IMG/VR virus record: IMGVR_UViG_3300010885_058128
Location: 1 to 28,768 of that record
DNA: 28,768 bases
Reading direction: 5' to 3' (one strand)
Source of the DNA: a virus
Shown here: one piece after another, positions 5,703 to 10,927 of the stretch
Position numbering within the stretch: position 1 is the first letter of the stretch
Layout of the letters: each line of letters begins with the position of its first letter
The notes under the pieces: generated by a model
Database searches by the model: none
What the model was told of the DNA's origin: nothing
The model's input: the letters and a program-made list of their open reading frames with translations, nothing else
Program-made: the position numbers and the translations under genes

Positions 5703-5735
5703 AAGGAATAGTTGTTTATATGATGACTATTCCTT
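5703..5735 (+). terminator. Inverted repeat, probable terminator fused to promoter
   Basis: Perfect 10-bp arms AAGGAATAGT (5703-5712) / ACTATTCCTT (5726-5735), 13-nt loop, followed by ATCTTTAGG. It sits right after the stop at 5693. Confidence 0.55.
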
Positions 5736-5743
5736 ATCTTTAG
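5712..5743 (+). promoter_or_regulatory. Phage early promoter
   Basis: TTG 5712-5714, 20-bp spacer, TATCTTTAG 5735-5743; serves ATG 5783 through a leader longer than usual (about 39 nt, with ATTAATCAATCAATAATTAA). Confidence 0.85.
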
Positions 5744-5782
5744 GTAAGTAATTAATCAATCAATAATTAAAACTTCAAAAAA

Positions 5783-5962
5783 ATGAAACATCCAAGTTAT
5801 CCAAATGCAAAGAATGAGTATTTAGGAACATCAGCTACAACGTTATCTCCAACGTCTAAACAAGCTCTAAACAAAACTATGAAGGAGTTTGCAGTTCGTT
5901 TAAATGCTATTGTTGCCAGAAAGGAAAAGGAAAAAGCAGATCGCTTATCCCAAACTTTCTAA
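5783..5962 (+). CDS. Small basic hypothetical protein
   Basis: ATG at 5783, TAA at 5960-5962; 59 residues. A polar, low-complexity N-terminus (MKHPSYPNAKNEYLGTSATT) is followed by a charged helix (KEFAVRLNAIVARKEKEKAD). The codon texture matches its neighbours. It has its own promoter (5712-5743) and is followed by the next hairpin/promoter module. Function unknown. Confidence 0.65.
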   Translation: MKHPSYPNAKNEYLGTSATTLSPTSKQALNKTMKEFAVRLNAIVARKEKEKADRLSQTF

Positions 5963-5972
5963 AAAAAAGTTT

Positions 5973-6005
5973 AAGGAATAGTTGTTTATATGATAGCTAT
6001 TCCTT
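5973..6005 (+). terminator. Inverted repeat, probable terminator fused to promoter
   Basis: Arms AAGGAATAG (5973-5981) / CTATTCCTT (5997-6005), perfect over 9 bp, just after the stop at 5962. Confidence 0.55.
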
Positions 6006-6013
6006 ATCTTTAG
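5982..6013 (+). promoter_or_regulatory. Phage early promoter
   Basis: TTG 5982-5984, 20-bp spacer, TATCTTTAG 6005-6013; ATG 27 nt further on at 6041. Confidence 0.85.
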
Positions 6014-6040
6014 GTATTATTAATTATAACATCAATAAAA

Positions 6041-6295
6041 ATGAGAAAAGGTACAGTTACAGGTGACTTACGAATTACATTAGCAGAATTAGGGGTTCCT
6101 TCTAATCAAGGAGTCTATTCAGATCCTTACACTAAAGGAAAAGTAGGTGTAAAAGTTTGTGATATTCGTCTAGATGATGAATTGAAAGAGATTGTAAAGA
6201 CTAAAATGGAACAGAAGGGTTATACGTTTCATTTTATTAGAGAGAATAGTACAGGATACTTCTCAGGAACTAGGTTTTGTTTCTCTAAAAACTAA
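6041..6295 (+). CDS. Small hypothetical protein
   Basis: 84 residues. The N-terminus has a helix (TGDLRITLAELGVPSNQG); the middle is beta-like (KGKVGVKVCDIRLDDELKEI) and the C-terminus aromatic (YTFHFIRENSTGYFSGTRF). It looks like a small globular protein with no membrane segment and no family I recognise. It is a single-gene transcription unit between promoters 5982-6013 and 6318-6349. Confidence 0.7.
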   Translation: MRKGTVTGDLRITLAELGVPSNQGVYSDPYTKGKVGVKVCDIRLDDELKEIVKTKMEQKGYTFHFIRENSTGYFSGTRFCFSKN

Positions 6296-6307
6296 TTAAA
6301 AAAAGTT

Positions 6308-6340
6308 AAAGGAGTAGTTGTTTAATTGCTCCTTTTTCAC
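6308..6340 (+). terminator. Inverted repeat, probable terminator fused to promoter
   Basis: Arms AAAGGAG (6308-6314) / CTCCTTT (6329-6335), followed by TTCAC and the promoter box. The arm sequence differs from that at 5703, but pairing is kept. Confidence 0.55.
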
Positions 6341-6349
6341 TATCTTTAG
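6318..6349 (+). promoter_or_regulatory. Phage early promoter
   Basis: TTG 6318-6320, 20-bp spacer, TATCTTTAG 6341-6349, leader GTATTAATAATTAAAACA, ATG at 6377. Confidence 0.85.
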
Positions 6350-6376
6350 GTATTAATAATTAAAACAACAAAAATC

Positions 6377-6724
6377 ATGATAAAAGTAAAATTAGTTCGT
6401 TTAGTAGTTTCAGGTCACGTAGGAGTATTAGATTGTGAAGAAATTATAACTTCACAAGTAAAAGATCAAAAACAATTAATCAGTTTGATTGTGAAGAATT
6501 TATCTTCAGACGATCAGGAAATTGCAAAGAGTATGTTTGAGAGAATTACTCGAAATAATTTAGTTGATAATATTGAAGGAGATTTATCAAGTAACGTTTG
6601 TTTGTTAGGATTAGATGAAGAAAATTACATTATGATTTTGCAAAATGAACTTGCAGATAGTTCAGAAGATATTTTTGCAGAACTTCACGACAAGTTTATT
6701 GATGAATTATATCAGGTAAATTAA
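6377..6724 (+). CDS. Hypothetical acidic protein
   Basis: 115 residues. It opens with a beta strand (MIKVKLVRLVVSGHVGVLDC) and is helical after about residue 30 (DQKQLISLIVKNLSSDDQEI), with an acidic C-terminus (DSSEDIFAELHDKFIDELYQ). The protein is soluble and unassigned. It forms its own transcription unit, with a hairpin/promoter module starting 13 nt after the stop. Confidence 0.7.
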   Translation: MIKVKLVRLVVSGHVGVLDCEEIITSQVKDQKQLISLIVKNLSSDDQEIAKSMFERITRNNLVDNIEGDLSSNVCLLGLDEENYIMILQNELADSSEDIFAELHDKFIDELYQVN

Positions 6725-6736
6725 TTTAAAAATAAT

Positions 6737-6770
6737 CGGAGAAGGTGTTGCATAATAAATACTTTCTCCG
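6737..6770 (+). terminator. Inverted repeat, probable terminator fused to promoter
   Basis: Arms CGGAGAA (6737-6743) / TTCTCCG (6764-6770), perfect over 7 bp, touching TATCTTTAG. Sequence unrelated to the other arms, pairing conserved. Confidence 0.55.
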
Positions 6771-6779
6771 TATCTTTAG
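6748..6779 (+). promoter_or_regulatory. Phage early promoter
   Basis: TTG 6748-6750, 20-bp spacer, TATCTTTAG 6771-6779; ATG at 6807 after GTATTAATAATTAAAA. Confidence 0.85.
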
Positions 6780-6806
6780 GTATTAATAATTAAAAAAGAT
6801 AAAATT

Positions 6807-6998
6807 ATGTTGGTAAAAGAATTAGTTGAGAGTCTATTAATGTTAGATCAAGAAAAAGAAATTAACTTCACATTCGGAGCTGAATCGGGTAGAAGTTATA
6901 TGTATGGTCATTCAGGAGAGCTTATGGATTTCGAAATAGAAGACGGGCAAGTTATATTTTCTCTAGATTTCGATGAAGAGAATTGTGATGAACAATAG
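6807..6998 (+). CDS. Small acidic hypothetical protein (helix-strand family)
   Basis: 63 residues, strongly acidic. The N-terminus LVKELVESLLMLDQEKEI is a helix leading to a strand, the same layout as TIRQLIEELSQIKDQEVKV in the gene at 3754; I infer a shared small fold. The remainder is beta-rich (IEDGQVIFSLDFDEENCD). It could be an acidic inhibitor or DNA mimic by charge alone, but there is no direct evidence. Own promoter and terminator. Confidence 0.7.
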   Translation: MLVKELVESLLMLDQEKEINFTFGAESGRSYMYGHSGELMDFEIEDGQVIFSLDFDEENCDEQ

Positions 6999-7019
6999 AA
7001 AATAAATTAAAAAAAGATA

Positions 7020-7050
7020 GCAGATCAGTTGATGGTCTGCTTCTTTTTAC
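7020..7050 (+). terminator. Intrinsic terminator
   Basis: Stem GCAGATC (7020-7026) / GGTCTGC (7034-7040), one G-U pair, 7-nt loop, followed by TTCTTTTTAC. The promoter TTG lies in the loop. Confidence 0.7.
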
Positions 7051-7060
7051 TTATCTTTAG
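7029..7060 (+). promoter_or_regulatory. Phage early promoter
   Basis: TTG 7029-7031, 20-bp spacer, TATCTTTAG 7052-7060; ATG at 7086. Confidence 0.85.
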
Positions 7061-7085
7061 GTATTAATAATTAAAACATATAAAG

Positions 7086-7343
7086 ATGATTGTAGAAAAT
7101 TTATTACGAGAGACTTCAAACAAAAAGATCTTCACTGTAACGTTTGTTAAGAAGGATGGTAGCATTAGAAAAATGAATGCTATGAGAGGAGTTAGAAAAG
7201 GAGTAAAAGGAGCTGGTCATTCATTTGATCCTTCTGAGAAGAATTTATTGACTGTCTATGATATGCAAATCGGAGCTTTTAGATTTGTTAACTTAAATGA
7301 TGTACTTTCGTTTAGAGCTAACAAAAAAACTTTTACAAAATAA
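7086..7343 (+). CDS. Small basic hypothetical protein (SH3-like look)
   Basis: 85 residues, basic. The layout is helix (MIVENLLRETSNKK), paired strands (IFTVTFVKKDGSIRKMNAMRG), a glycine- and lysine-rich turn (KGVKGAGHSFDPSEKN), then LLTVYDMQIGAFRFVNLNDV. The end pattern VYD-MQ-x-GAFR-x-VNLNDV looks like WYL/SH3-like small phage proteins, and I recall similar phage proteins without known function. Own promoter at 7029-7060; another promoter follows directly after the stop. Confidence 0.72.
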   Translation: MIVENLLRETSNKKIFTVTFVKKDGSIRKMNAMRGVRKGVKGAGHSFDPSEKNLLTVYDMQIGAFRFVNLNDVLSFRANKKTFTK

Positions 7344-7355
7344 GTTAGTAAAGAG

Positions 7356-7387
7356 TTGGTACCTAGAGATATTATTACTATCTTTAG
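7356..7387 (+). promoter_or_regulatory. Phage early promoter
   Basis: TTG 7356-7358, 20-bp spacer, TATCTTTAG 7379-7387. A weaker 6-bp inverted repeat (TAGTAA 7346-7351 / TTACTA 7375-7380) spans it. Confidence 0.82.
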
Positions 7388-7415
7388 GTATCAATAATTT
7401 AAAACGATAAATGTT

Positions 7416-7562
7416 ATGGAAAATCAAGAAAAATTCTACGAGTGGTTAATTAGTTTAGGAAGTATTCATACAGCCGACTCTGAGGGAATGAGCAAAGCTT
7501 ATATTGCAATAGCAGAAAATGATGAAAAAATAGTTGTTAAAGAAGTTGTTTTATCGAATTAG
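7416..7562 (+). CDS. 48-residue acidic hypothetical protein
   Basis: ATG at 7416, TAG at 7560-7562. The peptide has a helix (NQEKFYEWLISLGSIHT) and ends in a strand (DEKIVVKEVVLSN). An ATG at 7411 is out of frame, so 7416 is used. It lies at the normal leader distance from the promoter at 7356-7387. Its last codons contain the TTG box of the next promoter, so coding and promoter sequence overlap. Function unknown. Confidence 0.62.
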   Translation: MENQEKFYEWLISLGSIHTADSEGMSKAYIAIAENDEKIVVKEVVLSN

Positions 7563-7577
7563 TTTACTTATCTTTAG
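7546..7577 (+). promoter_or_regulatory. Early promoter beginning inside the upstream gene
   Basis: TTG 7546-7548 lies within the last codons of the 7416 gene; 20-bp spacer; TATCTTTAG 7569-7577; ATG at 7605. Confidence 0.82.
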
Positions 7578-7604
7578 GTATCATTAATTAAAAACATAAA
7601 CACT

Positions 7605-8345
7605 ATGAAAAATTATTCAAATGAGATTGCAGAATTAGAGGCTCAAATTACAGAAGCAAAAAGAGAGCAAAGATTGTTAGAGGAATCTAATAATGAGAAA
7701 GTTCAAAATGTTCTAGATTATTACTTTAATTATTTCCTAGAGATGGAAGTTAAAGTGAGAGGAACTTACGCTACTTTTCATTTAAAAGATGAAGAGGGTT
7801 ATAATAAAGAAATCTTTAGTCTATACTTTGATGGAAGATATCAGCAAGAAGCTACTCTAAGAATCTCTTACTATTCGACTTCTACGAATTCAGATTTTGA
7901 AATAGAAAGATTAATCTTAATTGGAAAAGCTGCTCAAGTTATCAAAAGAAGCTCAGAGATTATCTTATCGACGATCAAAGGTACGAGAAAACTAGATCTC
8001 GAAAAAACAAATGAATTGTTCTCTAATCAATTGAAATATGAGAATCAAATCAAGGATTACAGAAATTCAGAACTTCAAGAGAGAAAAGCTCAGATAGAGT
8101 TGGAGTTAAAGAATGGAGGAGTTACTTTCGAAGTACCAAGAGAAATCAAGTTTAAATTTAATTATGTAATCTATGTTAAATTTCTTAAGATAATCGATAT
8201 TTCGAAATCAGGGAAAACTTGTACAGTGATCTTCAAAACTAGAGATGGATATGAAACGAGAGAAGAAAATTGTAATATACAGAATGTAATTGATCAAGTT
8301 ACATCTCTTCATAAAAGCATTGTATCAACTTTAGAGTTGGTATAG
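7605..8345 (+). CDS. Coiled-coil hypothetical protein
   Basis: 246 residues. It starts with a long charged helix likely to form a coiled coil (EIAELEAQITEAKREQRLLE, about residues 6-25), followed by a mixed middle (YYFNYFLEMEVKVRGTYATF) and a second helical segment rich in Lys/Glu (residues about 140-170, ELQERKAQIELELKNGG). The C-terminal third is beta-like. No enzyme motif, signal peptide or membrane segment is seen. It is the largest protein of the early island and has its own promoter, with a terminator-like hairpin about 25 nt after the stop. Function unknown. Confidence 0.72.
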   Translation: MKNYSNEIAELEAQITEAKREQRLLEESNNEKVQNVLDYYFNYFLEMEVKVRGTYATFHLKDEEGYNKEIFSLYFDGRYQQEATLRISYYSTSTNSDFEIERLILIGKAAQVIKRSSEIILSTIKGTRKLDLEKTNELFSNQLKYENQIKDYRNSELQERKAQIELELKNGGVTFEVPREIKFKFNYVIYVKFLKIIDISKSGKTCTVIFKTRDGYETREENCNIQNVIDQVTSLHKSIVSTLELV

Positions 8346-8370
8346 TTTTAATTATTGATCGAAGAAGAGA

Positions 8371-8392
8371 CTCCTTTTTAAGGGGCCTTTTT
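8371..8392 (+). terminator. Possible intrinsic terminator
   Basis: CTCCTT (8371-8376) can pair with AAGGGG (8380-8385, one U-G pair), followed by CC and TTTTT. It lies 26 nt after the stop at 8345. The loop is short, so support is moderate. Confidence 0.4.
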
Positions 8393-8417
8393 GGGTTAAA
8401 AAAAGTTTTGAAAAGAG

Positions 8418-8449
8418 TTGTTTATATGATAGTAATTCCTTATCTTTAG
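8418..8449 (+). promoter_or_regulatory. Phage early promoter
   Basis: TTG 8418-8420, 20-bp spacer, TATCTTTAG 8441-8449; ATG at 8476 after GTATCAATAATTAAAACA. No overlapping inverted repeat; the separate terminator at 8371 takes its place. Confidence 0.85.
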
Positions 8450-8475
8450 GTATCAATAATTAAAACATATAAAAA

Positions 8476-8643
8476 ATGAAAGCATTTAAAAAGGTTATGG
8501 AAGTTAAAGAGTCTTTTAATAATTATATAGATCAGATGATTGAGGACTTGAAAGAGGATGGAATTGATTTGGAGGAAATGAACTGCTTGGATGAAGACTT
8601 AGGGTTTATGCTTCATAGTGCATTAGAAGATTGTGAAATATAA
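8476..8643 (+). CDS. 55-residue acidic helical protein
   Basis: ATG at 8476, TAA at 8641-8643. After a basic start (MKAFKKVMEVKESF) the rest is acidic and helical (IDQMIEDLKEDGIDLEEMNC), ending in LHSALEDCEI. Its position 26 nt after the promoter box and before the next hairpin/promoter module supports it. No family recognised; the acidity could suit an anti-host protein, but that is a guess. Confidence 0.65.
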   Translation: MKAFKKVMEVKESFNNYIDQMIEDLKEDGIDLEEMNCLDEDLGFMLHSALEDCEI

Positions 8644-8657
8644 ATTAAAAAAAGTTT

Positions 8658-8690
8658 AAGGAATAGTTGTTACTATGATGACTATTCCTT
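8658..8690 (+). terminator. Inverted repeat, probable terminator fused to promoter
   Basis: Arms AAGGAATAGT (8658-8667) / ACTATTCCTT (8681-8690), perfect over 10 bp with a 13-nt loop, after the stop at 8643. Same arms as at 5703. Confidence 0.55.
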
Positions 8691-8698
8691 ATCTTTAG
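8667..8698 (+). promoter_or_regulatory. Phage early promoter
   Basis: TTG 8667-8669, 20-bp spacer, TATCTTTAG 8690-8698; longer leader with ATTAATCAATCAATAATTAA, as at 5744, before ATG 8739. Confidence 0.85.
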
Positions 8699-8738
8699 AG
8701 GGAAGTAATTAATCAATCAATAATTAAAATCAATCATC

Positions 8739-8936
8739 ATGGAAAAGTTTTTCGAAGAGCAGTTTAAAATGTTAGACAGAGGAATAGTAGCAACTCCTAA
8801 CACAAGAGAAGATCTTGAAGCATTTGCTAAAGCTAATAATGGTTCAATGGATATCCTTCTAATGCAAATGGCTATGAACTTTGGCTATAAGATGGTAATA
8901 GAGAATGTTCAAGAGGAATTAATGAAAGTAGCATAG
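8739..8936 (+). CDS. Small helical hypothetical protein
   Basis: 65 residues, mostly helical: MEKFFEEQFKMLDRGIV, then NTREDLEAFAKANNGSMDIL, then an amphipathic Met-rich segment (LMQMAMNFGYKMVIENVQEE). No recognised family. It is the first gene of a two- or three-gene unit; the next ATG follows the TAG stop with no gap. Confidence 0.68.
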   Translation: MEKFFEEQFKMLDRGIVATPNTREDLEAFAKANNGSMDILLMQMAMNFGYKMVIENVQEELMKVA

Positions 8937-9182
8937 ATGAGTGAACAGAATATCAAAGGAAGTTGGAAGGGGATCAAGACATCCCCTTCTATCCCGGAAG
9001 GGCCCATTCTAGGAATGATCTACCAAGGAGTAAAGACAAGAGCTAGGATTGGATCGGGAATGAATATAGTAGGGATGTTGATAGAAGTTTTCCCTAATGA
9101 AGGAGATGCTATACTCAGAGATAAAGAAAACTTTCCTCATTGTGTAGACTATAAGTCATTAAAGATAGTAATAAATAATTAA
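8937..9182 (+). CDS. Small beta-rich hypothetical protein
   Basis: 81 residues. It contains ILGMIYQGVKTRARIGSGMN and a closing FPHCVDYKSLKIVI strand, suggesting a small beta-barrel fold. No family is recognised and no catalytic motif seen. It starts at the base after the upstream stop, so it is probably coupled to the 8739 gene. A broken membrane-peptide frame follows 4 nt later. Confidence 0.68.
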   Translation: MSEQNIKGSWKGIKTSPSIPEGPILGMIYQGVKTRARIGSGMNIVGMLIEVFPNEGDAILRDKENFPHCVDYKSLKIVINN

Positions 9183-9186
9183 GAGT

Positions 9187-9279
9187 ATGTAAACATTAGC
9201 AGTAGTAGGGTTTGGAATATTTGCAGTAGCATTCGTAGTATTAGGGGTAATGATTACCCGTCCAATGGACGAAAAATAA
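9187..9279 (+). pseudogene. Membrane micropeptide frame with stop at codon 2
   Basis: ATG at 9187 is followed directly by TAA (9190-9192). The same frame then reads TLAVVGFGIFAVAFVVLGVM and ends ITRPMDEK at TAA 9277-9279, a typical single-span membrane peptide. One base change (TAA to AAA) would restore a 30-residue protein starting MKTLAVV. It is either a recent nonsense mutation, a sequencing error, or a frame that is not translated. Confidence 0.5.
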
Positions 9280-9291
9280 TTAATAAAGGAG

Positions 9292-9323
9292 TTGGATGTA
9301 TGATCTCTTTTCCTTATCTTTAG
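9292..9323 (+). promoter_or_regulatory. Phage early promoter
   Basis: TTG 9292-9294, 20-bp spacer, TATCTTTAG 9315-9323; ATG at 9350. Only a weak AAGGA/TCCTT pairing spans it. Confidence 0.85.
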
Positions 9324-9349
9324 GTATCAATAATTAAATAGATATCATT

Positions 9350-9592
9350 ATGACAAGAGAAGAATTTATTGCAGGAACAGAATTTAGAATCGGAAGAAAC
9401 TTCTTTAAGAAAGAAGAAGACACAATCACAAAGATCTATAGATCGAATGATGAGTCTAGAGTAGTAATGGAAGACTATCATATGAACATCGAGAAGATGG
9501 GTAGGGTAGGATTTGAAGCTTTTACTTACGTCTTAAATAAAAGGGTTAGTAGAAAGATTAGATTTGAGGATTTAGAGTTGTTCAAGAGTTAG
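9350..9592 (+). CDS. Small basic hypothetical protein
   Basis: 80 residues. The N-terminus reads MTREEFIAGTEFRIG; the middle is beta-like (DTITKIYRSNDESRVVMEDY) and the end basic (NKRVSRKIRFEDLELFKS). The T-R-E-E-F-x-x-G-T-x-F start followed by strands suggests a small SH3-like fold. Role unknown. Its TAG stop (9590-9592) lies inside the 5' arm of a strong terminator, so the gene and its termination signal are fused. It is the last gene of the early island. Confidence 0.72.
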   Translation: MTREEFIAGTEFRIGRNFFKKEEDTITKIYRSNDESRVVMEDYHMNIEKMGRVGFEAFTYVLNKRVSRKIRFEDLELFKS

Positions 9593-9615
9593 CCTTCGGG
9601 CTAACTTCTTTTTTA
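9587..9615 (+). terminator. Strong intrinsic terminator
   Basis: Perfect 8-bp stem AGTTAGCC (9587-9594) / GGCTAACT (9599-9606) with a TTCG tetraloop (9595-9598), then TCTTTTTTA. The stop codon of the 9350 gene is part of the stem. Confidence 0.9.
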
Positions 9616-9624
9616 ATATACAAC

Positions 9625-9656
9625 TTGTATGGGAACTTTTTTTTCCTTATCTTTAG
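9625..9656 (+). promoter_or_regulatory. Early promoter with no ORF behind it
   Basis: TTG 9625-9627 (inside ATACAACTTGTAT), 20-bp spacer, TATCTTTAG 9648-9656. The usual GTAT(C/T)AATAATTAAAACA leader is absent; the sequence continues CCGACGTCACGGTGAC. Confidence 0.82.
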
Positions 9657-9662
9657 GCCGAC

Positions 9663-9890
9663 GTCACGGTGACAGCAAGGTGAGAGAAAACTGACAGTAT
9701 ATTTCCCTCAACGGGTCTGCACTTGGGTTCTACCGGTTTCTCTGGGTAACGAATTTCTCATGGATTTTAGACTATGGCAATATATATTGTCAAAAAAGAT
9801 TAAAGAGTGTGTGGTTATGACAGTGCTACTCATTACTCCAATTCAAAATTGTACTAGACTCTAGCCCTTCACTACAGCTCTATCAAGTTG
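9663..9890 (+). ncRNA. Candidate non-coding RNA after a dedicated promoter
   Basis: Transcription from 9625-9656 would enter about 230 bases with no credible plus-strand ORF. The first 120 bases are more GC-rich than the surroundings and hold several possible pairings: GTCACGGTGAC (9663-9673), AGAGAAA with TTTCTCT across about 60 nt, TACC/GGTA within the 9730s-9750s, and TGGCAATAT/ATATTGTCA near 9775-9792. CTAGACTCTAG (9854-9864) is palindromic. No tRNA cloverleaf found. The 3' end is an estimate. Confidence 0.45.
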
Positions 9891-9899
9891 TTTTACTCC

Positions 9900-10118
9900 T
9901 TAATCAAATCTTTTATTCACATTGTTTTTAATATAAGTATTTAATCCCAGCCCCAAACGAGCCAATCTCTTCATAGTCTCTACATTCTGTCTTCCAGCCT
10001 TTGCATAACTATAACGATAAACGCTACCATTTGTCTTAAACTGCACAGCTATGAAGTCATCTCCAATAACAAATGCATAAACCGAGCTCTTTCTACTTCT
10101 ATTTTTATATACTTCCAT
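9900..10118 (-). CDS. KTSC-like small protein, minus strand
   Basis: The only minus-strand protein gene seen. From Met at 10118 it has 72 residues, beginning MEVYKNRSRKSSVYAF. The pattern IAVQFKTNGSVYRYSYAKAG, then LNTYIKNNVNKRF, resembles the KTSC domain (strand, G-x-x-YxY, late N-x-x-I/V segment), a short domain found in phages and lysyl-tRNA-synthetase-linked proteins. The frame extends 28 residues further upstream, but the minus-strand promoter at 10137-10168 lies within that extension, which decides for the inner start. It converges with the candidate RNA at 9663. Confidence 0.68.
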   Translation of the reverse strand: MEVYKNRSRKSSVYAFVIGDDFIAVQFKTNGSVYRYSYAKAGRQNVETMKRLARLGLGLNTYIKNNVNKRFD

Positions 10119-10136
10119 GTAAATAAATAACCCTTT

Positions 10137-10168
10137 CTTAAGATAAGAAAAAAACCATGAAATTCCAA
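10137..10168 (-). promoter_or_regulatory. Minus-strand early promoter for the KTSC-like gene
   Basis: On the minus strand: TTG (complement of 10166-10168), 20-bp spacer, TATCTTAAG (complement of 10137-10145), 18 nt before the ATG at 10118. Decides the start of that gene. Confidence 0.75.
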
Positions 10169-10241
10169 CTACCCATTCTTGGTATTTTTCACAAAAACTC
10201 AAGAAATTTTTTTGGGAAGATTCTGTTATGTAAAGACTATA

Positions 10242-10253
10242 TATTTATATAAA
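10242..10253 (+). promoter_or_regulatory. Candidate late-type promoter
   Basis: TATTTATATAAA, 8 nt before ATG 10262. Matches the TATTTATWnAATA motif only in its first half. No early-type promoter is visible here. Confidence 0.35.
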
Positions 10254-10261
10254 AAAGTAGA

Positions 10262-10690
10262 ATGAAAGACCTTGATGGAGATTCTCTATTCTCAATCTTC
10301 GATAGAGGAGATGAAGAGGTGTATAGCGATCTTAAACATGATATTGACCTAAGTAATAACGCTCTTTTAATGGGTATGGTTATTCGCGGCATAGACAACT
10401 ACTTTCTCTTGGATAAAATCTACTTTAATAGGTATGGAGAATACTATCTCTCCGTTAGTGAAAAAATAAAGCTAAAGTACTTTCTTAGATTGCTAGAATA
10501 TCTTAAGAGCGTTAAGGATTTATCATTAGAAACAGTTTCTTATACAAGAGATGAGTTTGGACTCAACGCCATAGCCTATTCTCTTCAGTCTATGCTTTCT
10601 CTCTTTGAAGAAAAAGAGATGTATGAAGATTGTGTAATCATAAAAAAATATTTGGATCTTTTTCAAGAGAGTAGTTTGTTTCTTGATTAA
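10262..10690 (+). CDS. Hypothetical helical protein
   Basis: 142 residues, mainly helical. The C-terminal part (AIAYSLQSMLSLFEEKEMYE, then DCVIIKKYLDLF) resembles the helix pair of UVR-type or TPR-like motifs, in which E-x-x-x-YE-x-C/A-x-x-I recurs. The N-terminus is acidic (MKDLDGDSLFSIFDRGDEEV). Enzyme motifs are absent. It starts 60 nt downstream of the divergent KTSC-like gene's unused upstream frame; the intervening AT-rich stretch carries a possible late-type promoter. Its last codons contain the TTG of the next promoter. Function unknown. Confidence 0.7.
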   Translation: MKDLDGDSLFSIFDRGDEEVYSDLKHDIDLSNNALLMGMVIRGIDNYFLLDKIYFNRYGEYYLSVSEKIKLKYFLRLLEYLKSVKDLSLETVSYTRDEFGLNAIAYSLQSMLSLFEEKEMYEDCVIIKKYLDLFQESSLFLD

Positions 10691-10706
10691 TTTTCATTAT
10701 CTTAAG
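10676..10706 (+). promoter_or_regulatory. Phage promoter with 19-bp spacer
   Basis: TTG 10676-10678 (in TTTG), 19-bp spacer, TATCTTAAG 10698-10706, about 23 nt before ATG 10730. The box matches the minus-strand KTSC promoter. Confidence 0.7.
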
Positions 10707-10729
10707 CTCTAATTTAAAAAATAAAAGTT

Positions 10730-10927
10730 ATGACGCTTACGCAAACCATTCTATTCAATTATTTCCTTATAGGAACTATTTTTACTCTCTGTGTAGATCT
10801 TCTTATAAGAGTTATAAAGACTTCCGAACCCTACAATATTAAAGAGATTTTTATCTCAATTTTTATCTGGCCATTTATTGCCATAGGTATGATGAAAACG
10901 TTCTTTAAAGGAAGAAGTGATGTATAG
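10730..10927 (+). CDS. Small two-span membrane protein
   Basis: 65 residues with two hydrophobic segments: TILFNYFLIGTIFTLCVDLL (about residues 6-25) and IFISIFIWPFIAIGMM (about residues 40-55), joined by a basic loop (RVIKTSEPYNIKE). It ends FFKGRSDV. A small inner-membrane hairpin protein, function unknown. The stop overlaps the start of the next gene, which suggests coupling with the GIY-YIG protein. Confidence 0.7.
   Translation: MTLTQTILFNYFLIGTIFTLCVDLLIRVIKTSEPYNIKEIFISIFIWPFIAIGMMKTFFKGRSDV

Noticed and set aside
5340-9656. Repeated promoter blocks as a CRISPR-like or dispersed-repeat array
   Set aside because: The repeats lie between genes, carry promoter boxes at fixed spacing and vary between units; there are no spacers of uniform length.
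9700-9900. A tRNA in the ORF-less region
   Set aside because: No acceptor stem, T-arm or anticodon arm of proper size could be placed on either strand.
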